42,426 nucleotides of DNA. Origin: CAYSFW01 sp964620675. GTDB lineage: Bacteria; Pseudomonadota; Gammaproteobacteria; UWMA-0217. The translations under genes and the position numbers were made by a program. The first letter of the stretch is position 1. The number at the start of each line of letters is the position of its first letter. This document shows positions 33,609 through 42,035 of the stretch, piece by piece. The notes under the pieces were generated by a model. The model searched no databases and was not told the DNA's origin. It saw only the letters and a list, made by a program, of their open reading frames with translations. Location of the stretch: positions 1 to 42,426 of the forward strand of contig CAZUJU010000028.1 of assembly GCA_964620675.1 (NCBI GenBank), given 5' to 3'.

Positions 33609-33638
33609 AGGTCGCCGTCCGGAGCCGGATGGCGGCCT
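33609..33638 (+). terminator. stem-loop between petC and sspA
   Basis: A 13-14-bp stem with two G-U pairs (33609-33622 with 33625-33638) and a very tight loop. No T-run follows, so it may be a processing site or partial terminator that lowers readthrough from petABC into sspAB. Confidence 0.4.
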
Positions 33639-33670
33639 AACCAGAATTCATAGTAGAGGGATTGTATAGC

Positions 33671-34297
33671 ATGGCATTGGGCGTCAATCGTCGCTCCGTA
33701 ATGACATTGTTCTCGGCGCCGGACTGCCCGCAATGTCACCGCACCCGAATTGTTTTGACCGAAAAGGACATCACGGTCGACATCATCGACATCGATCCGG
33801 AAAACAAGCCGGAAGATCTCATGGAGCTGAACCCGTACAACAACGTACCGACCTTGGTCGATCGCGATCTGGTGTTGTACGAGCCACGAATCATCATGGA
33901 GTATCTCGATGAGCGATTTCCGCATCCGCCGTTGATGCCGGTCGACCCCGTGGCGCGTGCGCGAGCCCGTCTCGCGCTATACCGGGTGGAGACTGACTGG
34001 TATTCGCTGGTCGAGGACATCCGCTTCGGTGGCGAAAAGAAATCCGCCAAGGCGCGCAAGGTTTTCAAGGAAATGTTGGTCGCGGCGGCTGACGTGTTCG
34101 CTGTAAAACCATATTTTCTGAGCGATGAGTTCAGTCTGGTGGATTGCACGATTTCACCGGTTCTCTGGCGCTTGATGAACCTCGGGATTGATCTGCCGCG
34201 TTCGACCAAACCGATCTACGACTACATGGATCGTATCTTCAAGCGCGACTCGTTTGTCGCAAGCCTCACCGAAACTGAGGAACAAATGAGGCATTGA
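33671..34297 (+). CDS. sspA: stringent starvation protein A (GST fold)
   Basis: SspA is a glutathione-transferase-like protein that binds RNA polymerase and changes transcription during starvation and stress. The 208-residue product opens NRRSVMTLFSAPDC, followed by a thioredoxin-like N domain (NPYNNVPTLVDRDLVLYEPRIIMEYLDE in parts) and an all-helical C domain. An odd feature is CPQC at 19-22 at the spot where glutaredoxin-like active sites lie; many SspA proteins lack this pair. I chose the ATG at 33671 over an in-frame TTG at 33662. sspB follows after four bases. Confidence 0.94.
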   Translation: MALGVNRRSVMTLFSAPDCPQCHRTRIVLTEKDITVDIIDIDPENKPEDLMELNPYNNVPTLVDRDLVLYEPRIIMEYLDERFPHPPLMPVDPVARARARLALYRVETDWYSLVEDIRFGGEKKSAKARKVFKEMLVAAADVFAVKPYFLSDEFSLVDCTISPVLWRLMNLGIDLPRSTKPIYDYMDRIFKRDSFVASLTETEEQMRH

Positions 34298-34301
34298 GTG
34301 C

Positions 34302-34727
34302 GTGAGTGATTCGATGACCTCAAGTCGACCCTATCTGATCAGGGCGATGTACGAGTGGATGCTGGATAACAACATGACGCCTCATCTGGTCGTTGTCGCC
34401 GATCACCCCGGTGCGGTGGTGCCGCGACAGTACGTGAAGGATGGCAAAATCGTTCTGAACATTGCGCCAATGGCGGTACGCGACCTCTTGATCGGGAACG
34501 AAGAGATCTCCTTTTCGGCTCGGTTCGGCGGCCAGTCAATGATCATCAGGGTGCCAGTTCCGGCAGCGATCGCGATATACACGCGAGAAAACGGTAAGGG
34601 GATGGTCTTCACGCCGGAAGAGCAGGTGCCACCACCGCCGTCAGGGGGGCCTGATGACAGCGGTCAGCGCACGCCCGTCAAGGCGCCTAAGTCCAAGCCG
34701 CGACCTTCACTTAAGGTCGTCAAGTAA
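34302..34727 (+). CDS. sspB: ClpXP protease adaptor SspB
   Basis: SspB tethers ssrA-tagged proteins and some other substrates to ClpXP. The 141-residue product has the substrate-binding domain (RPYLIRAMYEWMLDNNMTPHLVV in parts, IVLNIAPMAVRDL, ISFSARFGG, IYTRENGKGMVF). A flexible Pro/Gly-rich linker leads to the ClpX-binding tail RPSLKVVK. A GTG at 34302 with GAGG ten bases upstream is the likely start; ATG 34314 is an alternative. Confidence 0.95.
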   Translation: MSDSMTSSRPYLIRAMYEWMLDNNMTPHLVVVADHPGAVVPRQYVKDGKIVLNIAPMAVRDLLIGNEEISFSARFGGQSMIIRVPVPAAIAIYTRENGKGMVFTPEEQVPPPPSGGPDDSGQRTPVKAPKSKPRPSLKVVK

Positions 34728-34926
34728 TTCAATACGCAGCCATCGCTGCGTGGTGCCCGGCAGCGGACCGCCCCGCAACTCCTTGGCGTTGCGCCTTGCG
34801 GAGAATCATTTTAATGAGCAGGCGCTGCGTCGCGGTTTCCAGGTGGGGTGCGCTTAGCCTGTTGTGTCGGTTGCTTGGAGCGCGAGTCGCGCGCTATAAA
34901 GGTTCATTCGCGAACCGGAATTTGCC

Positions 34927-35994
34927 ATGTATGATCTCCTGAGATCCCTCTTGTTCCTTCTCCCGCCGGAAGTCGCTCATGCGGTCGCATTGCGCAGTCT
35001 GCACGCCAAACGGCGTTTGCGAGACTGGGCGAATCACGAAATTGCACCGATCGCGGGGGGCGCGCGCCACGTGATGGGCCTTAATTTCGCCAATCCGATC
35101 GGGTTGGCGGCAGGGATGGACAAGAACGGCGATTTCGTCGACGCCCTCGGTGGGCTAGGATTCGGTTTTGTCGAGGTCGGGACCGTCACGCCGCGACCGC
35201 AGCCCGGGAACCGCCGCCCGCGCCTGTTTCGCTTGCCGCAAGCCGAAGCGCTCATCAATCGCATGGGATTCAATAACAAAGGCGTGGAGTATTTGATCGA
35301 GAAGGTTCATCGGCGCCGATACGCGGGCGTGTTGGGTATCAATATCGGCAAAAACTTCGATACGCCTTTGGATCGGGCGGTCGACGACTACCTGCTATGT
35401 CTCAAGCGCGTTTACGCCGCGGCGGATTATGTCGTTCTTAATGTTTCTTCACCTAACACTCCGGGGTTGCGGCGTCTCCAAAGCGGGCTCGCGATGAAGG
35501 AGTTGCTGTCGAAACTAAAGCGCGAACAACTGCGCTTGGCGCGGCATACCGAACGCTATGTGCCACTATTGGTCAAGGTGGCGCCGGATCTGGTAGCGGA
35601 CGAGCTCATTCCGATGGCGGATACCATCAATGAACTGCAAATCGATGGGGTCGTAGCGACCAACACCACAAACTCGCGCGACATGGTGGCCGAGTTGAGA
35701 CATGGCCAGGAAACCGGCGGCTTAAGTGGGCGACCCTTGTTCGAACGCTCGACCGAAGTCTTGCGGGCATTCCGGAATGCGCTTGAGCCGGGGGTTGCGC
35801 TGATTGCGGCGGGCGGCGTCATGGGGCTCGTCGAGGCTCGCGCGAAGTTGGCGGCGGGTGCCGATTTGATCCAAGTATATACCGGGCTGGTATACTCGGG
35901 ACCCGACTTGGTGCGTGAACTGGTGTATGGCCTGGAAGGGGGCGATGCGAATCGTTCCCGCGTTGCTGCGGTATCCATGCGAGAGGATGGTTGA
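34927..35994 (+). CDS. pyrD: dihydroorotate dehydrogenase (quinone), class 2
   Basis: A membrane-associated flavoenzyme that oxidises dihydroorotate in pyrimidine synthesis and passes electrons to quinone. The 355-residue product has the class 2 N-terminal helices (YDLLRSLLFLLPPEVAHAVALR in parts). It also has NPIGLAAGMDKNGD, FVEVGTVTPRPQPGN, the catalytic serine in NVSSPNTPGLR, and the FMN site IAAGGVMG. It abuts argC exactly (TGAATG). A ~200-bp stretch upstream has only small hairpins. Confidence 0.96.
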   Translation: MYDLLRSLLFLLPPEVAHAVALRSLHAKRRLRDWANHEIAPIAGGARHVMGLNFANPIGLAAGMDKNGDFVDALGGLGFGFVEVGTVTPRPQPGNRRPRLFRLPQAEALINRMGFNNKGVEYLIEKVHRRRYAGVLGINIGKNFDTPLDRAVDDYLLCLKRVYAAADYVVLNVSSPNTPGLRRLQSGLAMKELLSKLKREQLRLARHTERYVPLLVKVAPDLVADELIPMADTINELQIDGVVATNTTNSRDMVAELRHGQETGGLSGRPLFERSTEVLRAFRNALEPGVALIAAGGVMGLVEARAKLAAGADLIQVYTGLVYSGPDLVRELVYGLEGGDANRSRVAAVSMREDG

Positions 35995-37026
35995 ATGGTT
36001 AAGTGCGGGATCGTGGGCGCGACCGGCTACACTGGGGTAGAGTTGCTGCGCTTGTTGGCAATGCATCCGGAAGTCAAGATTGCTGCCGTGACCTCACGGG
36101 CCGAGGCGGGAAAGTCCGTCGCGCAGTTGTTTCCGAACTTGCGCGGATGGGTCGATCTGACCTTCGAGGCGCCGGACCAGGCGCGTTTGGCGGGGTGCGA
36201 TGTCGTGTTTTTCGCAACACCGAACGGTACCGCCATGCAGCAGGCGCCCGATTTGCTCCATGCCGGTGTGCGCGTCATCGACCTTGCCGCGGACTTTCGG
36301 CTAAAGGATCCACAGGTTTGGGAAAAATGGTATGGCATGCCGCACGTCTGCCCGGAATTGCTCGACGAGGCCGTGTACGGTCTTCCAGAGTTAAACCGTG
36401 AGGCCATCCGCGCCGCGCGTCTAATCGCCAACCCTGGGTGTTATCCTACCGCGACGACGTTGGCTGCCTTGCCACTACTGCGGGCGAAATCAATCGACAC
36501 CGATCGCCTCATTGTAGACGCGAAGTCGGGTACCAGCGGCGCGGGACGCAAGGCAGAAATTCACACGTTGCTGAGCGAAGCAGGCGATAACTTCAAAGCG
36601 TACGCGGTGCCGGGGCATCGCCATTTACCTGAGATTGCGCAGACGCTTGCGCAGTACGCCGGTCGGTCGGTCGGGCTGACCTTTGTGCCTCATCTGCTGC
36701 CGATGATTCGTGGAATACACGTCACATTCTACGCATCGCTTACTTCAAAACGTGACGATCTTCAGGCACTGTACGAATCGTTTTATGGTGATTCCCCGTT
36801 CGTGGATGTGATGCCCGCGGGCGCGCATCCAGACACGCGTAGCTGCAGGGGCGCCAACGTCTGCCGGATCGCGGTACATTGTCCGCAGGATGGGCGTGAG
36901 GTCGTGGTGCTCTCGGTGATTGATAATTTGGTTAAAGGCGCGGCGGGGCAGGCGGTACAGAACATGAACCTGATGTTGGGCTTTCCGGAAGTCACCGGTC
37001 TGGCTCGGCCGGGTTTGTTGCCTTGA
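35995..37026 (+). CDS. argC: N-acetyl-gamma-glutamyl-phosphate reductase
   Basis: ArgC makes N-acetylglutamate semialdehyde, the third step of arginine synthesis, with NADPH. The 343-residue product has the Rossmann start GIVGATGYTGVELLRLL, the catalytic Cys149 in NPGCYPTATTLA, GTSGAGRKAE, and the histidine region PGHRHLPEI. It follows pyrD without a gap. The C-terminal NLVKGAAGQAVQNMNL is typical. Confidence 0.96.
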   Translation: MVKCGIVGATGYTGVELLRLLAMHPEVKIAAVTSRAEAGKSVAQLFPNLRGWVDLTFEAPDQARLAGCDVVFFATPNGTAMQQAPDLLHAGVRVIDLAADFRLKDPQVWEKWYGMPHVCPELLDEAVYGLPELNREAIRAARLIANPGCYPTATTLAALPLLRAKSIDTDRLIVDAKSGTSGAGRKAEIHTLLSEAGDNFKAYAVPGHRHLPEIAQTLAQYAGRSVGLTFVPHLLPMIRGIHVTFYASLTSKRDDLQALYESFYGDSPFVDVMPAGAHPDTRSCRGANVCRIAVHCPQDGREVVVLSVIDNLVKGAAGQAVQNMNLMLGFPEVTGLARPGLLP

Positions 37027-37046
37027 TGGCGTACTGAGAGCGAGCG

Positions 37047-37820
37047 ATGTATCAACGTATCGCGCGACCGAAGCCGGTCGTCACCATCTATCGGGGTGTG
37101 CGCAGTTCCGCTCATTGGTGGGTGTTGTTGTTGTCGTTGCTCGTGTTCATTGCGGCCGGCGTTCTGACCTACCTTGCCTGGTTTCGCGCGCCGTCACCCT
37201 TAGGTGCGCTGATCGGCGACGAAAAGCCGATCGACGCAACGCAACAACAGAAAGTCGCTTTCCTGGAGCAGAAGAATGACGAGTTGGCGCGTGAGCTGGC
37301 GATGGTCAAGCGCAACAACGATATTGACGATAAGGCGAACGGTAGGCTGGTTCAAACCTTGGCCGAGCGTGAGAGCGAGGCGCAGGATCTCCAGGAACGA
37401 CTTTCAGTGTGCGAGGCCTTGATCGCGGTCGATGACAGCAAGGGCGGACTCGCGATCCACAATCTGGCGATTATCCCGTTGCAGGAAGATCGGCAGTACT
37501 TGCTTAAGATGAGTTTGACCAATAATCAGGTCGGTAAGCGCTCCGTCAAGGGTGCGGTTCTGGTTCAGATTCAGGGAAAGCTTCGCGGAGAAGCAAAAAC
37601 GCTCGAGTGGAATCAGGTCGCAGTTACGGACAAGAAACAATTCGAGTTTAATTTTCAATACTTTGTTCGTCTGGAAGGCGCTTTGCAGTTACCGGACGGC
37701 TTCGAGCCCGAGAATGTTGTCGTGAAAGCGAAACCGGGCGCGGGCGGAGCAGCGGCGCAGCAGTCATTCAGTTGGAACGCAGTCGAAAAGAGGTTAACGA
37801 GTCATGTGGGGCAAGAATAA
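37047..37820 (+). CDS. DUF6776-type membrane protein with coiled coil
   Basis: A 257-residue protein with one N-terminal membrane helix (about 24-47). A coiled-coil stretch follows (about 65-125, QQQKVAFLEQKNDELARELAM in parts), then a beta-rich C-terminal domain (about 140-250). It matches what I know of DUF6776 proteins, encoded next to bactofilin and erpA in gammaproteobacteria. Its end overlaps the bactofilin start by 17 bases, so the two are co-translated. An inner-membrane partner or anchor for bactofilin is a reasonable guess from the gene pair; no function is shown. Confidence 0.82.
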   Translation: MYQRIARPKPVVTIYRGVRSSAHWWVLLLSLLVFIAAGVLTYLAWFRAPSPLGALIGDEKPIDATQQQKVAFLEQKNDELARELAMVKRNNDIDDKANGRLVQTLAERESEAQDLQERLSVCEALIAVDDSKGGLAIHNLAIIPLQEDRQYLLKMSLTNNQVGKRSVKGAVLVQIQGKLRGEAKTLEWNQVAVTDKKQFEFNFQYFVRLEGALQLPDGFEPENVVVKAKPGAGGAAAQQSFSWNAVEKRLTSHVGQE

Positions 37821-38238
37821 ATCGAGCAAGGCGCGAAGTGCGCACGTCGACACGGTGATCGGTAAGACGACTACGATCAAGGGTGATCTGACGTTCAGTG
37901 GCAATCTCCATATCGAGGGGACCGTGGTCGGGAACCTCAAGGCCGATGGCGATAGTGAGTCGACCTTGGTGCTTGATGAAGACGGCATGATTCAAGGGGA
38001 TGTGTCAGTGCCGAACGTCATCATTAATGGAACCGTTGAGGGCGATATCTTCTCAACGAATCACGCCGAGTTGCTTCCGAAAGCGCGGATCAAGGGTAAC
38101 TTCTACTACAATCTGGTGGAAATGGCGATTGGTTCCGAGGTCAACGGCAATTTGGTGCATCGCAAGGAGGAGCAAAGTTCGGTTCAGTATCTCCCCAAGA
38201 TCGGCAAGGCAGATGTCGGAGCGGGCGGTAAATCTTGA
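37804..38238 (+). CDS. bactofilin (polymerising cytoskeletal protein)
   Basis: A 144-residue protein. A short polar head (MWGKNKSSKARSAHVDT) is followed by the beta-helical DUF583 core with regular repeats (TTIKGDLTFSGNLHIEGTVVGNL in parts, GMIQGDVSVPNVIINGTVEGDIF in parts), then a charged tail. Bactofilins self-assemble without nucleotide and scaffold cell-wall and shape functions. It overlaps the DUF6776 gene and is followed by erpA after 63 bp. Confidence 0.93.
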   Translation: MWGKNKSSKARSAHVDTVIGKTTTIKGDLTFSGNLHIEGTVVGNLKADGDSESTLVLDEDGMIQGDVSVPNVIINGTVEGDIFSTNHAELLPKARIKGNFYYNLVEMAIGSEVNGNLVHRKEEQSSVQYLPKIGKADVGAGGKS

Positions 38239-38301
38239 TTGTAATGGTCAACTAATGCTAGCGTCTGCTATCTGTTAACACTAGAAAGGAGAGCGCAATC
38301 C

Positions 38302-38655
38302 ATGAATCCGGCCGTTGCAGAAGAGTCGCTGCCTCTTGTTTTTACCAATGCCGCCGCGATGAAGGTGAAGCAACTGATTGACGAGGAAAATAATGAAAAC
38401 CTCAAGCTTCGCGTGTTCGTGAGTGGCGGCGGTTGCTCGGGATTTCAGTACGGATTCACGTTCGATGAAGTCATCAACGATGGCGATACTGAAGTTGTGA
38501 ACGGCGGCGTAACCCTGCTGATCGACCCAATGAGCTTCCAGTACTTGGTCGGCGCCGAAATCGATTATACTGAGGGGCTCGAAGGGGCTCAGTTCGTCAT
38601 TCGTAATCCAAACGCTACTACGACGTGTGGGTGTGGGTCGTCATTCTCAGCCTGA
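38302..38655 (+). CDS. erpA: iron-sulfur cluster insertion protein ErpA
   Basis: An A-type carrier that delivers Fe-S clusters to essential enzymes. The 117-residue product has three conserved cysteines: C45 in SGGGCSGFQYGF, and C109/C111 in TTCGCGSSF. An AAGGAG ribosome site lies at 38286-38291. A stem-loop follows the gene. The argC-bactofilin-erpA order is as in Pseudomonas; anmK, often next, is absent here. Confidence 0.96.
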   Translation: MNPAVAEESLPLVFTNAAAMKVKQLIDEENNENLKLRVFVSGGGCSGFQYGFTFDEVINDGDTEVVNGGVTLLIDPMSFQYLVGAEIDYTEGLEGAQFVIRNPNATTTCGCGSSFSA

Positions 38656-38688
38656 ATCGCCGGGCAAGATTGCGAAGATATTGGCTGT

Positions 38689-38722
38689 GAGCAAAGGCTC
38701 GCTGATAAGTGAGTCTTTGCTC
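38689..38722 (+). terminator. stem-loop after erpA
   Basis: A 15-bp stem (38689-38703 with 38708-38722, loop gata), perfect apart from two G-U pairs, begins 34 bp after the erpA stop. No T-run follows on either strand, so it may protect the mRNA end or be a weak terminator for erpA. Confidence 0.45.
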
Positions 38723-38935
38723 AGATCACAATCATACGCCTCGCGTTTATACGCAGTCGCGTTCGTCGCGAGATCAGGCGCAACGTCCTCGAGTCCGTCG
38801 AGCGCTGACTGTACACCCCAGGTTCATTAACGGTTTTTAGCGTCGCGCTCTGCATATTCGCGGGCTTAAAGGTCGGTGCCCGGGAACAGGATACTCTCGC
38901 ATAGCGTTGCGATACGCCTCGATCCCAAAATGCTT

Positions 38936-40312
38936 CTACCGCGCGCTCGCGAGCCGCAACTGGTCAAGTTGTGCCAAGAGCGGGTGTATGCGAGTGCGAT
39001 AACGCTGAAGATCGGCCGATTGAAGCGGTTCGCGAGGCAACTTAACCGTCAGCGGATCCTTGTGTATGCCATTGATTCTAAACTCATAATGCAAGTGGGG
39101 GCCGGTTGCCATACCCGTTTGGCCTACATATCCTATGAGGTCACCCTGTTTGACTTTAGAACCCTTTTTGAGGTTTGAGGCGAACCGGGAGAGATGTGCG
39201 TACAGGGTCGTGTAGGTATCCCAGTGCTCCAGTACGATGACCTTGCCGTAACCGCGCTGATTTTCAATGGTCTCAATGGTGCCGTCCGCGGTGGCGCGTA
39301 CTGGCGTTCCCACGGGTGCGGCGTAATCCACGCCTTTGTGAGCGCGGATCTGATGCATTACAGGATGCATCCGGCGCGGATTGAACAGGGAGCTGATGCG
39401 GGTGAATTTCAGCGGTGTACGCATGAAGGACTTACGTAGATTATTGCCGCCTTCGGTGAAATAGTCGCCGCGCTTACCCTGCTGCTCGAAGTAAAAGGCG
39501 CGATGGGTGGTGCCCTGATTGACGAACTCGGCGGCTAAAATGGGGCCGTCTTTGAGGCGCTGACCGTCGGCGTAACGTTCCTCAAATATCACGCTGAATT
39601 GATCGCCCTCGCGTATGTCGAGCGCGAAATCAATGTCGAATTCGAATAGCTCAACCATGTTCATAATCATGCTGTCGGAAAGACCTTCGCGCTTTCCGGA
39701 TCCGAACAGCGATCCCTCAATGCGCGCACTGATGTGATTCACGCGTGTTTCGATGGGTACCTCGCGTAAACTGGCGCTCAGTGAATCTCCTTCGCGGAGC
39801 ACGTGAAGCGCGGAATTTTCGGACGTCGCATACGTCAACTCCATCAGCTCACTTCCTTCGGTGCGCATTCGCAGGGTTTCGCCTGGTATGAGGACGCTCA
39901 GGGGCTTGCGGGCTTCCTCAAGGCTCAGCACCGAATTGAGGCTATCGAGAATTCCGAGATTACTAAAAATGCGTGAAAGCGTATCGCCTTTGCTGACAAT
40001 GACCTCGACCCAGCCATCGGGGTTGACCTCATCGATGGAAGTGTTGCGATCGTCACTTGCAATTGGCGCGCTAGGGATTAAGCGTAACGCATCCGAAACG
40101 TAATTCGCGTGAACAGGAGCGTCTTCCGAGCTTTCGCTGGAGCTGTCCTTGGTGAGCGATTCGTGGGTCTTGGCGAGAACGACGCCGAGCAGCGACAATC
40201 CAACGATCAATACGAGGAGGCCGACGAAGGGATGTCGATTCGGGGCGTGTTGTTGCGCGACCGCGCGGCGCCTGGAGTTTACATTTCGCTTGAAATCTCT
40301 GCCATAAACCAT
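38936..40312 (-). CDS. M23-family peptidoglycan endopeptidase (LytM/MepM-like)
   Basis: A 458-residue envelope protein that should cut peptide cross-links during wall growth, or act as a regulator of amidases. A basic N-terminus leads to one membrane helix (about 29-48). A LysM/OapA-like region with VIVSKGDTLSRIFSNLGI and a middle domain follow. The C-terminal M23 domain has zinc ligands in HKGVDYAAPVGTPV (H and D) and HLHYEF (last histidine). With HxxxD and HxH both present, it should be active. A GAGGA ribosome site precedes the ATG at 40312. It is divergent from tyrS, as PA0667 is from its neighbour in Pseudomonas order. Confidence 0.93.
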   Translation of the reverse strand: MVYGRDFKRNVNSRRRAVAQQHAPNRHPFVGLLVLIVGLSLLGVVLAKTHESLTKDSSSESSEDAPVHANYVSDALRLIPSAPIASDDRNTSIDEVNPDGWVEVIVSKGDTLSRIFSNLGILDSLNSVLSLEEARKPLSVLIPGETLRMRTEGSELMELTYATSENSALHVLREGDSLSASLREVPIETRVNHISARIEGSLFGSGKREGLSDSMIMNMVELFEFDIDFALDIREGDQFSVIFEERYADGQRLKDGPILAAEFVNQGTTHRAFYFEQQGKRGDYFTEGGNNLRKSFMRTPLKFTRISSLFNPRRMHPVMHQIRAHKGVDYAAPVGTPVRATADGTIETIENQRGYGKVIVLEHWDTYTTLYAHLSRFASNLKKGSKVKQGDLIGYVGQTGMATGPHLHYEFRINGIHKDPLTVKLPREPLQSADLQRYRTRIHPLLAQLDQLRLASAR

Positions 40313-40475
40313 CGTCCGTCCTCGAAGTGTCGGGCGTTTGCGATTAAGCGATCATTATAAGGTAAAATTCGTTAAACGCACGTTTTGTGGATTGCGTTCA
40401 AGAATGGATGCTTTCGGGCGCGATGCGTTGACGCGATAAACTCATCACAAGCAATCAATCAGTTAGCGAATTACG

Positions 40476-41693
40476 ATGTTGAGCATAGACGATGGCATTG
40501 CCATTCTGGCGCGAGGGGCGTCAGAAATCCTTCTACTAGACGAATTGCGGGAAAAACTAAAAACGGGTCGCCCGCTGCGGGTAAAGGCTGGGTTTGACCC
40601 CACTGCGCCCGATCTTCATCTGGGGCACACGGTGTTGATCAATAAACTGCGCCAGTTTCAGGATCTCGGTCATGAGGTGATCTTTTTGATTGGCGATTTC
40701 ACCGGAATGATCGGCGATCCCACTGGCAAGAGCGTGACCCGCCCACCGCTAACGCGTGAAGACGTTTTGGCGAACGCTGCAAGCTACGAACACCAAATAT
40801 TCAAGATTCTCGATCCTGCGCGAACGACCGTGATGTTCAATTCCACATGGATGGGTGCGATGTCCGCAGTGGACCTGATCCACCTCGCTGCGCGCCATAC
40901 CGTGGCGCGGATGCTCGAGCGGGATGATTTCCAAAATCGTTACGCGACGGGGCAGCCGATCGCGATCCATGAATTCTTGTATCCGCTGATCCAAGGCTAC
41001 GATTCCGTAGTGCTCAAGGCGGATGTAGAGCTCGGCGGAACCGATCAAAAATTCAATCTGCTTATGGGGCGTGAGCTCCAGCGGCAGTATGGCCTGGCGC
41101 CGCAAACCCTTTTGATGATGCCGATTCTTGAGGGGCTTGATGGCGTCCAGAAGATGTCTAAATCGTTGGGAAACTACGTCGGCGTGAACGATCCGCCGGA
41201 TCAAATGTTCGGCAAGATCATGTCGATTTCCGACGCGTTGATGTGGCGCTACTTTGAGCTCTTGAGCTTTCGGCCCGCTGCCGAAGTCGAGAGCTGGCGC
41301 CAAATGATCGCCGACGGTATGAATCCGCGCGATGTCAAATTTGAACTTGCAGCAGAGCTGGTCAATCGTTTCCATGGCGAAGGCGCGGGAGAGCGGGCGC
41401 GGCAAAACTTTGTTGAGCGCTTTCAGCACGGTGGCCTGCCGGAAGAGATCCCAGTGGTCTCGCTCGCTATATCGGCGCCGAATCTACCGATCGCATCGGT
41501 GCTCAAGCGAGCGGGACTCGTTGCGAGTACCTCTGATGCGTTACGAATGATTCATCAAGGCGCTGTTCGCCTCGATGGCGCGCGTATCGAAAGTCGCGAC
41601 ATCAGCGTGAATGTCGGAGTCACCGTGCTCCTGCAGGTCGGAAAACATCGATTCTCGCGTGTCACGCTCACGCAAAGCGAGAGTGCCGCGTGA
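40476..41693 (+). CDS. tyrS: tyrosyl-tRNA synthetase
   Basis: Charges tRNA-Tyr. The 405-residue class I enzyme has the HIGH-type motif DLHLGHTV, IGDFTGMIGDPTGKS, the tyrosine pocket around ELGGTDQKFN, the KMSKS loop KMSKSLGNYVG and a C-terminal S4 RNA-binding domain. It belongs to the branch called TyrZ or type 2 in some genomes, distinct from the E. coli form. It lies immediately before the rRNA operon, the same arrangement as in Pseudomonas. The ribosome site is weak. Confidence 0.96.
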   Translation: MLSIDDGIAILARGASEILLLDELREKLKTGRPLRVKAGFDPTAPDLHLGHTVLINKLRQFQDLGHEVIFLIGDFTGMIGDPTGKSVTRPPLTREDVLANAASYEHQIFKILDPARTTVMFNSTWMGAMSAVDLIHLAARHTVARMLERDDFQNRYATGQPIAIHEFLYPLIQGYDSVVLKADVELGGTDQKFNLLMGRELQRQYGLAPQTLLMMPILEGLDGVQKMSKSLGNYVGVNDPPDQMFGKIMSISDALMWRYFELLSFRPAAEVESWRQMIADGMNPRDVKFELAAELVNRFHGEGAGERARQNFVERFQHGGLPEEIPVVSLAISAPNLPIASVLKRAGLVASTSDALRMIHQGAVRLDGARIESRDISVNVGVTVLLQVGKHRFSRVTLTQSESAA

Positions 41694-41722
41694 TTGCGTC
41701 AACGGGCAATCCAAGAAGGGTG

Positions 41723-41750
41723 TTGACAGGACTGTAGCCGCCCCTATAAT
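41723..41750 (+). promoter_or_regulatory. rRNA operon promoter P1
   Basis: Perfect TTGACA (41723-41728) and perfect TATAAT (41745-41750) with a 16-bp spacer, followed by a GC-only discriminator (gcgcgcc). Such discriminators make promoters sensitive to ppGpp. It starts 30 bp after the tyrS stop. Confidence 0.9.
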
Positions 41751-41805
41751 GCGCGCCTCTTGCTGATGACGACGCAGTCGCGGCAGGGACGGAAAGCAGA
41801 AGCGC

Positions 41806-41833
41806 TTGACACGTATCAAAAGCCCTGTAGACT
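41806..41833 (+). promoter_or_regulatory. rRNA operon promoter P2 (candidate)
   Basis: TTGACA (41806-41811) and TAGACT (41828-41833), spacer 16 bp, with discriminator tgccgcccc. The -35 lies in a 12-mer (aagcgcttgaca) that recurs at P5. Confidence 0.65.
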
Positions 41834-41886
41834 TGCCGCCCCGCTGAAACAAAAGACGTTTTCAGCAAAGTGAATGAAAATTGAGA

Positions 41887-41914
41887 TTGACTTTACGGAT
41901 TAGATCGATATCAT
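41887..41914 (+). promoter_or_regulatory. rRNA operon promoter P3 (candidate)
   Basis: TTGACT (41887-41892) and TATCAT (41909-41914), both 5 of 6 to consensus, spacer 16 bp, with discriminator tcgcacccc. Confidence 0.6.
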
Positions 41915-41963
41915 TCGCACCCCGCTCGCGGCATTACGACGAAGGCGGGAGGTACCGAGAAAC

Positions 41964-41991
41964 TTGACGACTTATATCGGATGGTTATAAT
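41964..41991 (+). promoter_or_regulatory. rRNA operon promoter P4
   Basis: TTGACG (41964-41969) and perfect TATAAT (41986-41991), spacer 16 bp, with GC-rich discriminator cggcgcccc. Confidence 0.8.
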
Positions 41992-42012
41992 CGGCGCCCC
42001 ACAAAGTCCGGT

Positions 42013-42032
42013 CGAAATTAAGCGAAATTAAG
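42013..42032 (+). repeat. tandem 10-mer upstream of P5
   Basis: Two perfect copies of cgaaattaag, head to tail, end three bases before the P5 -35 box. The 10-bp period places the AT tracts on one face of the helix, as in UP elements bound by the RNA polymerase alpha subunit. Confidence 0.75.
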
Positions 42033-42035
42033 CGC

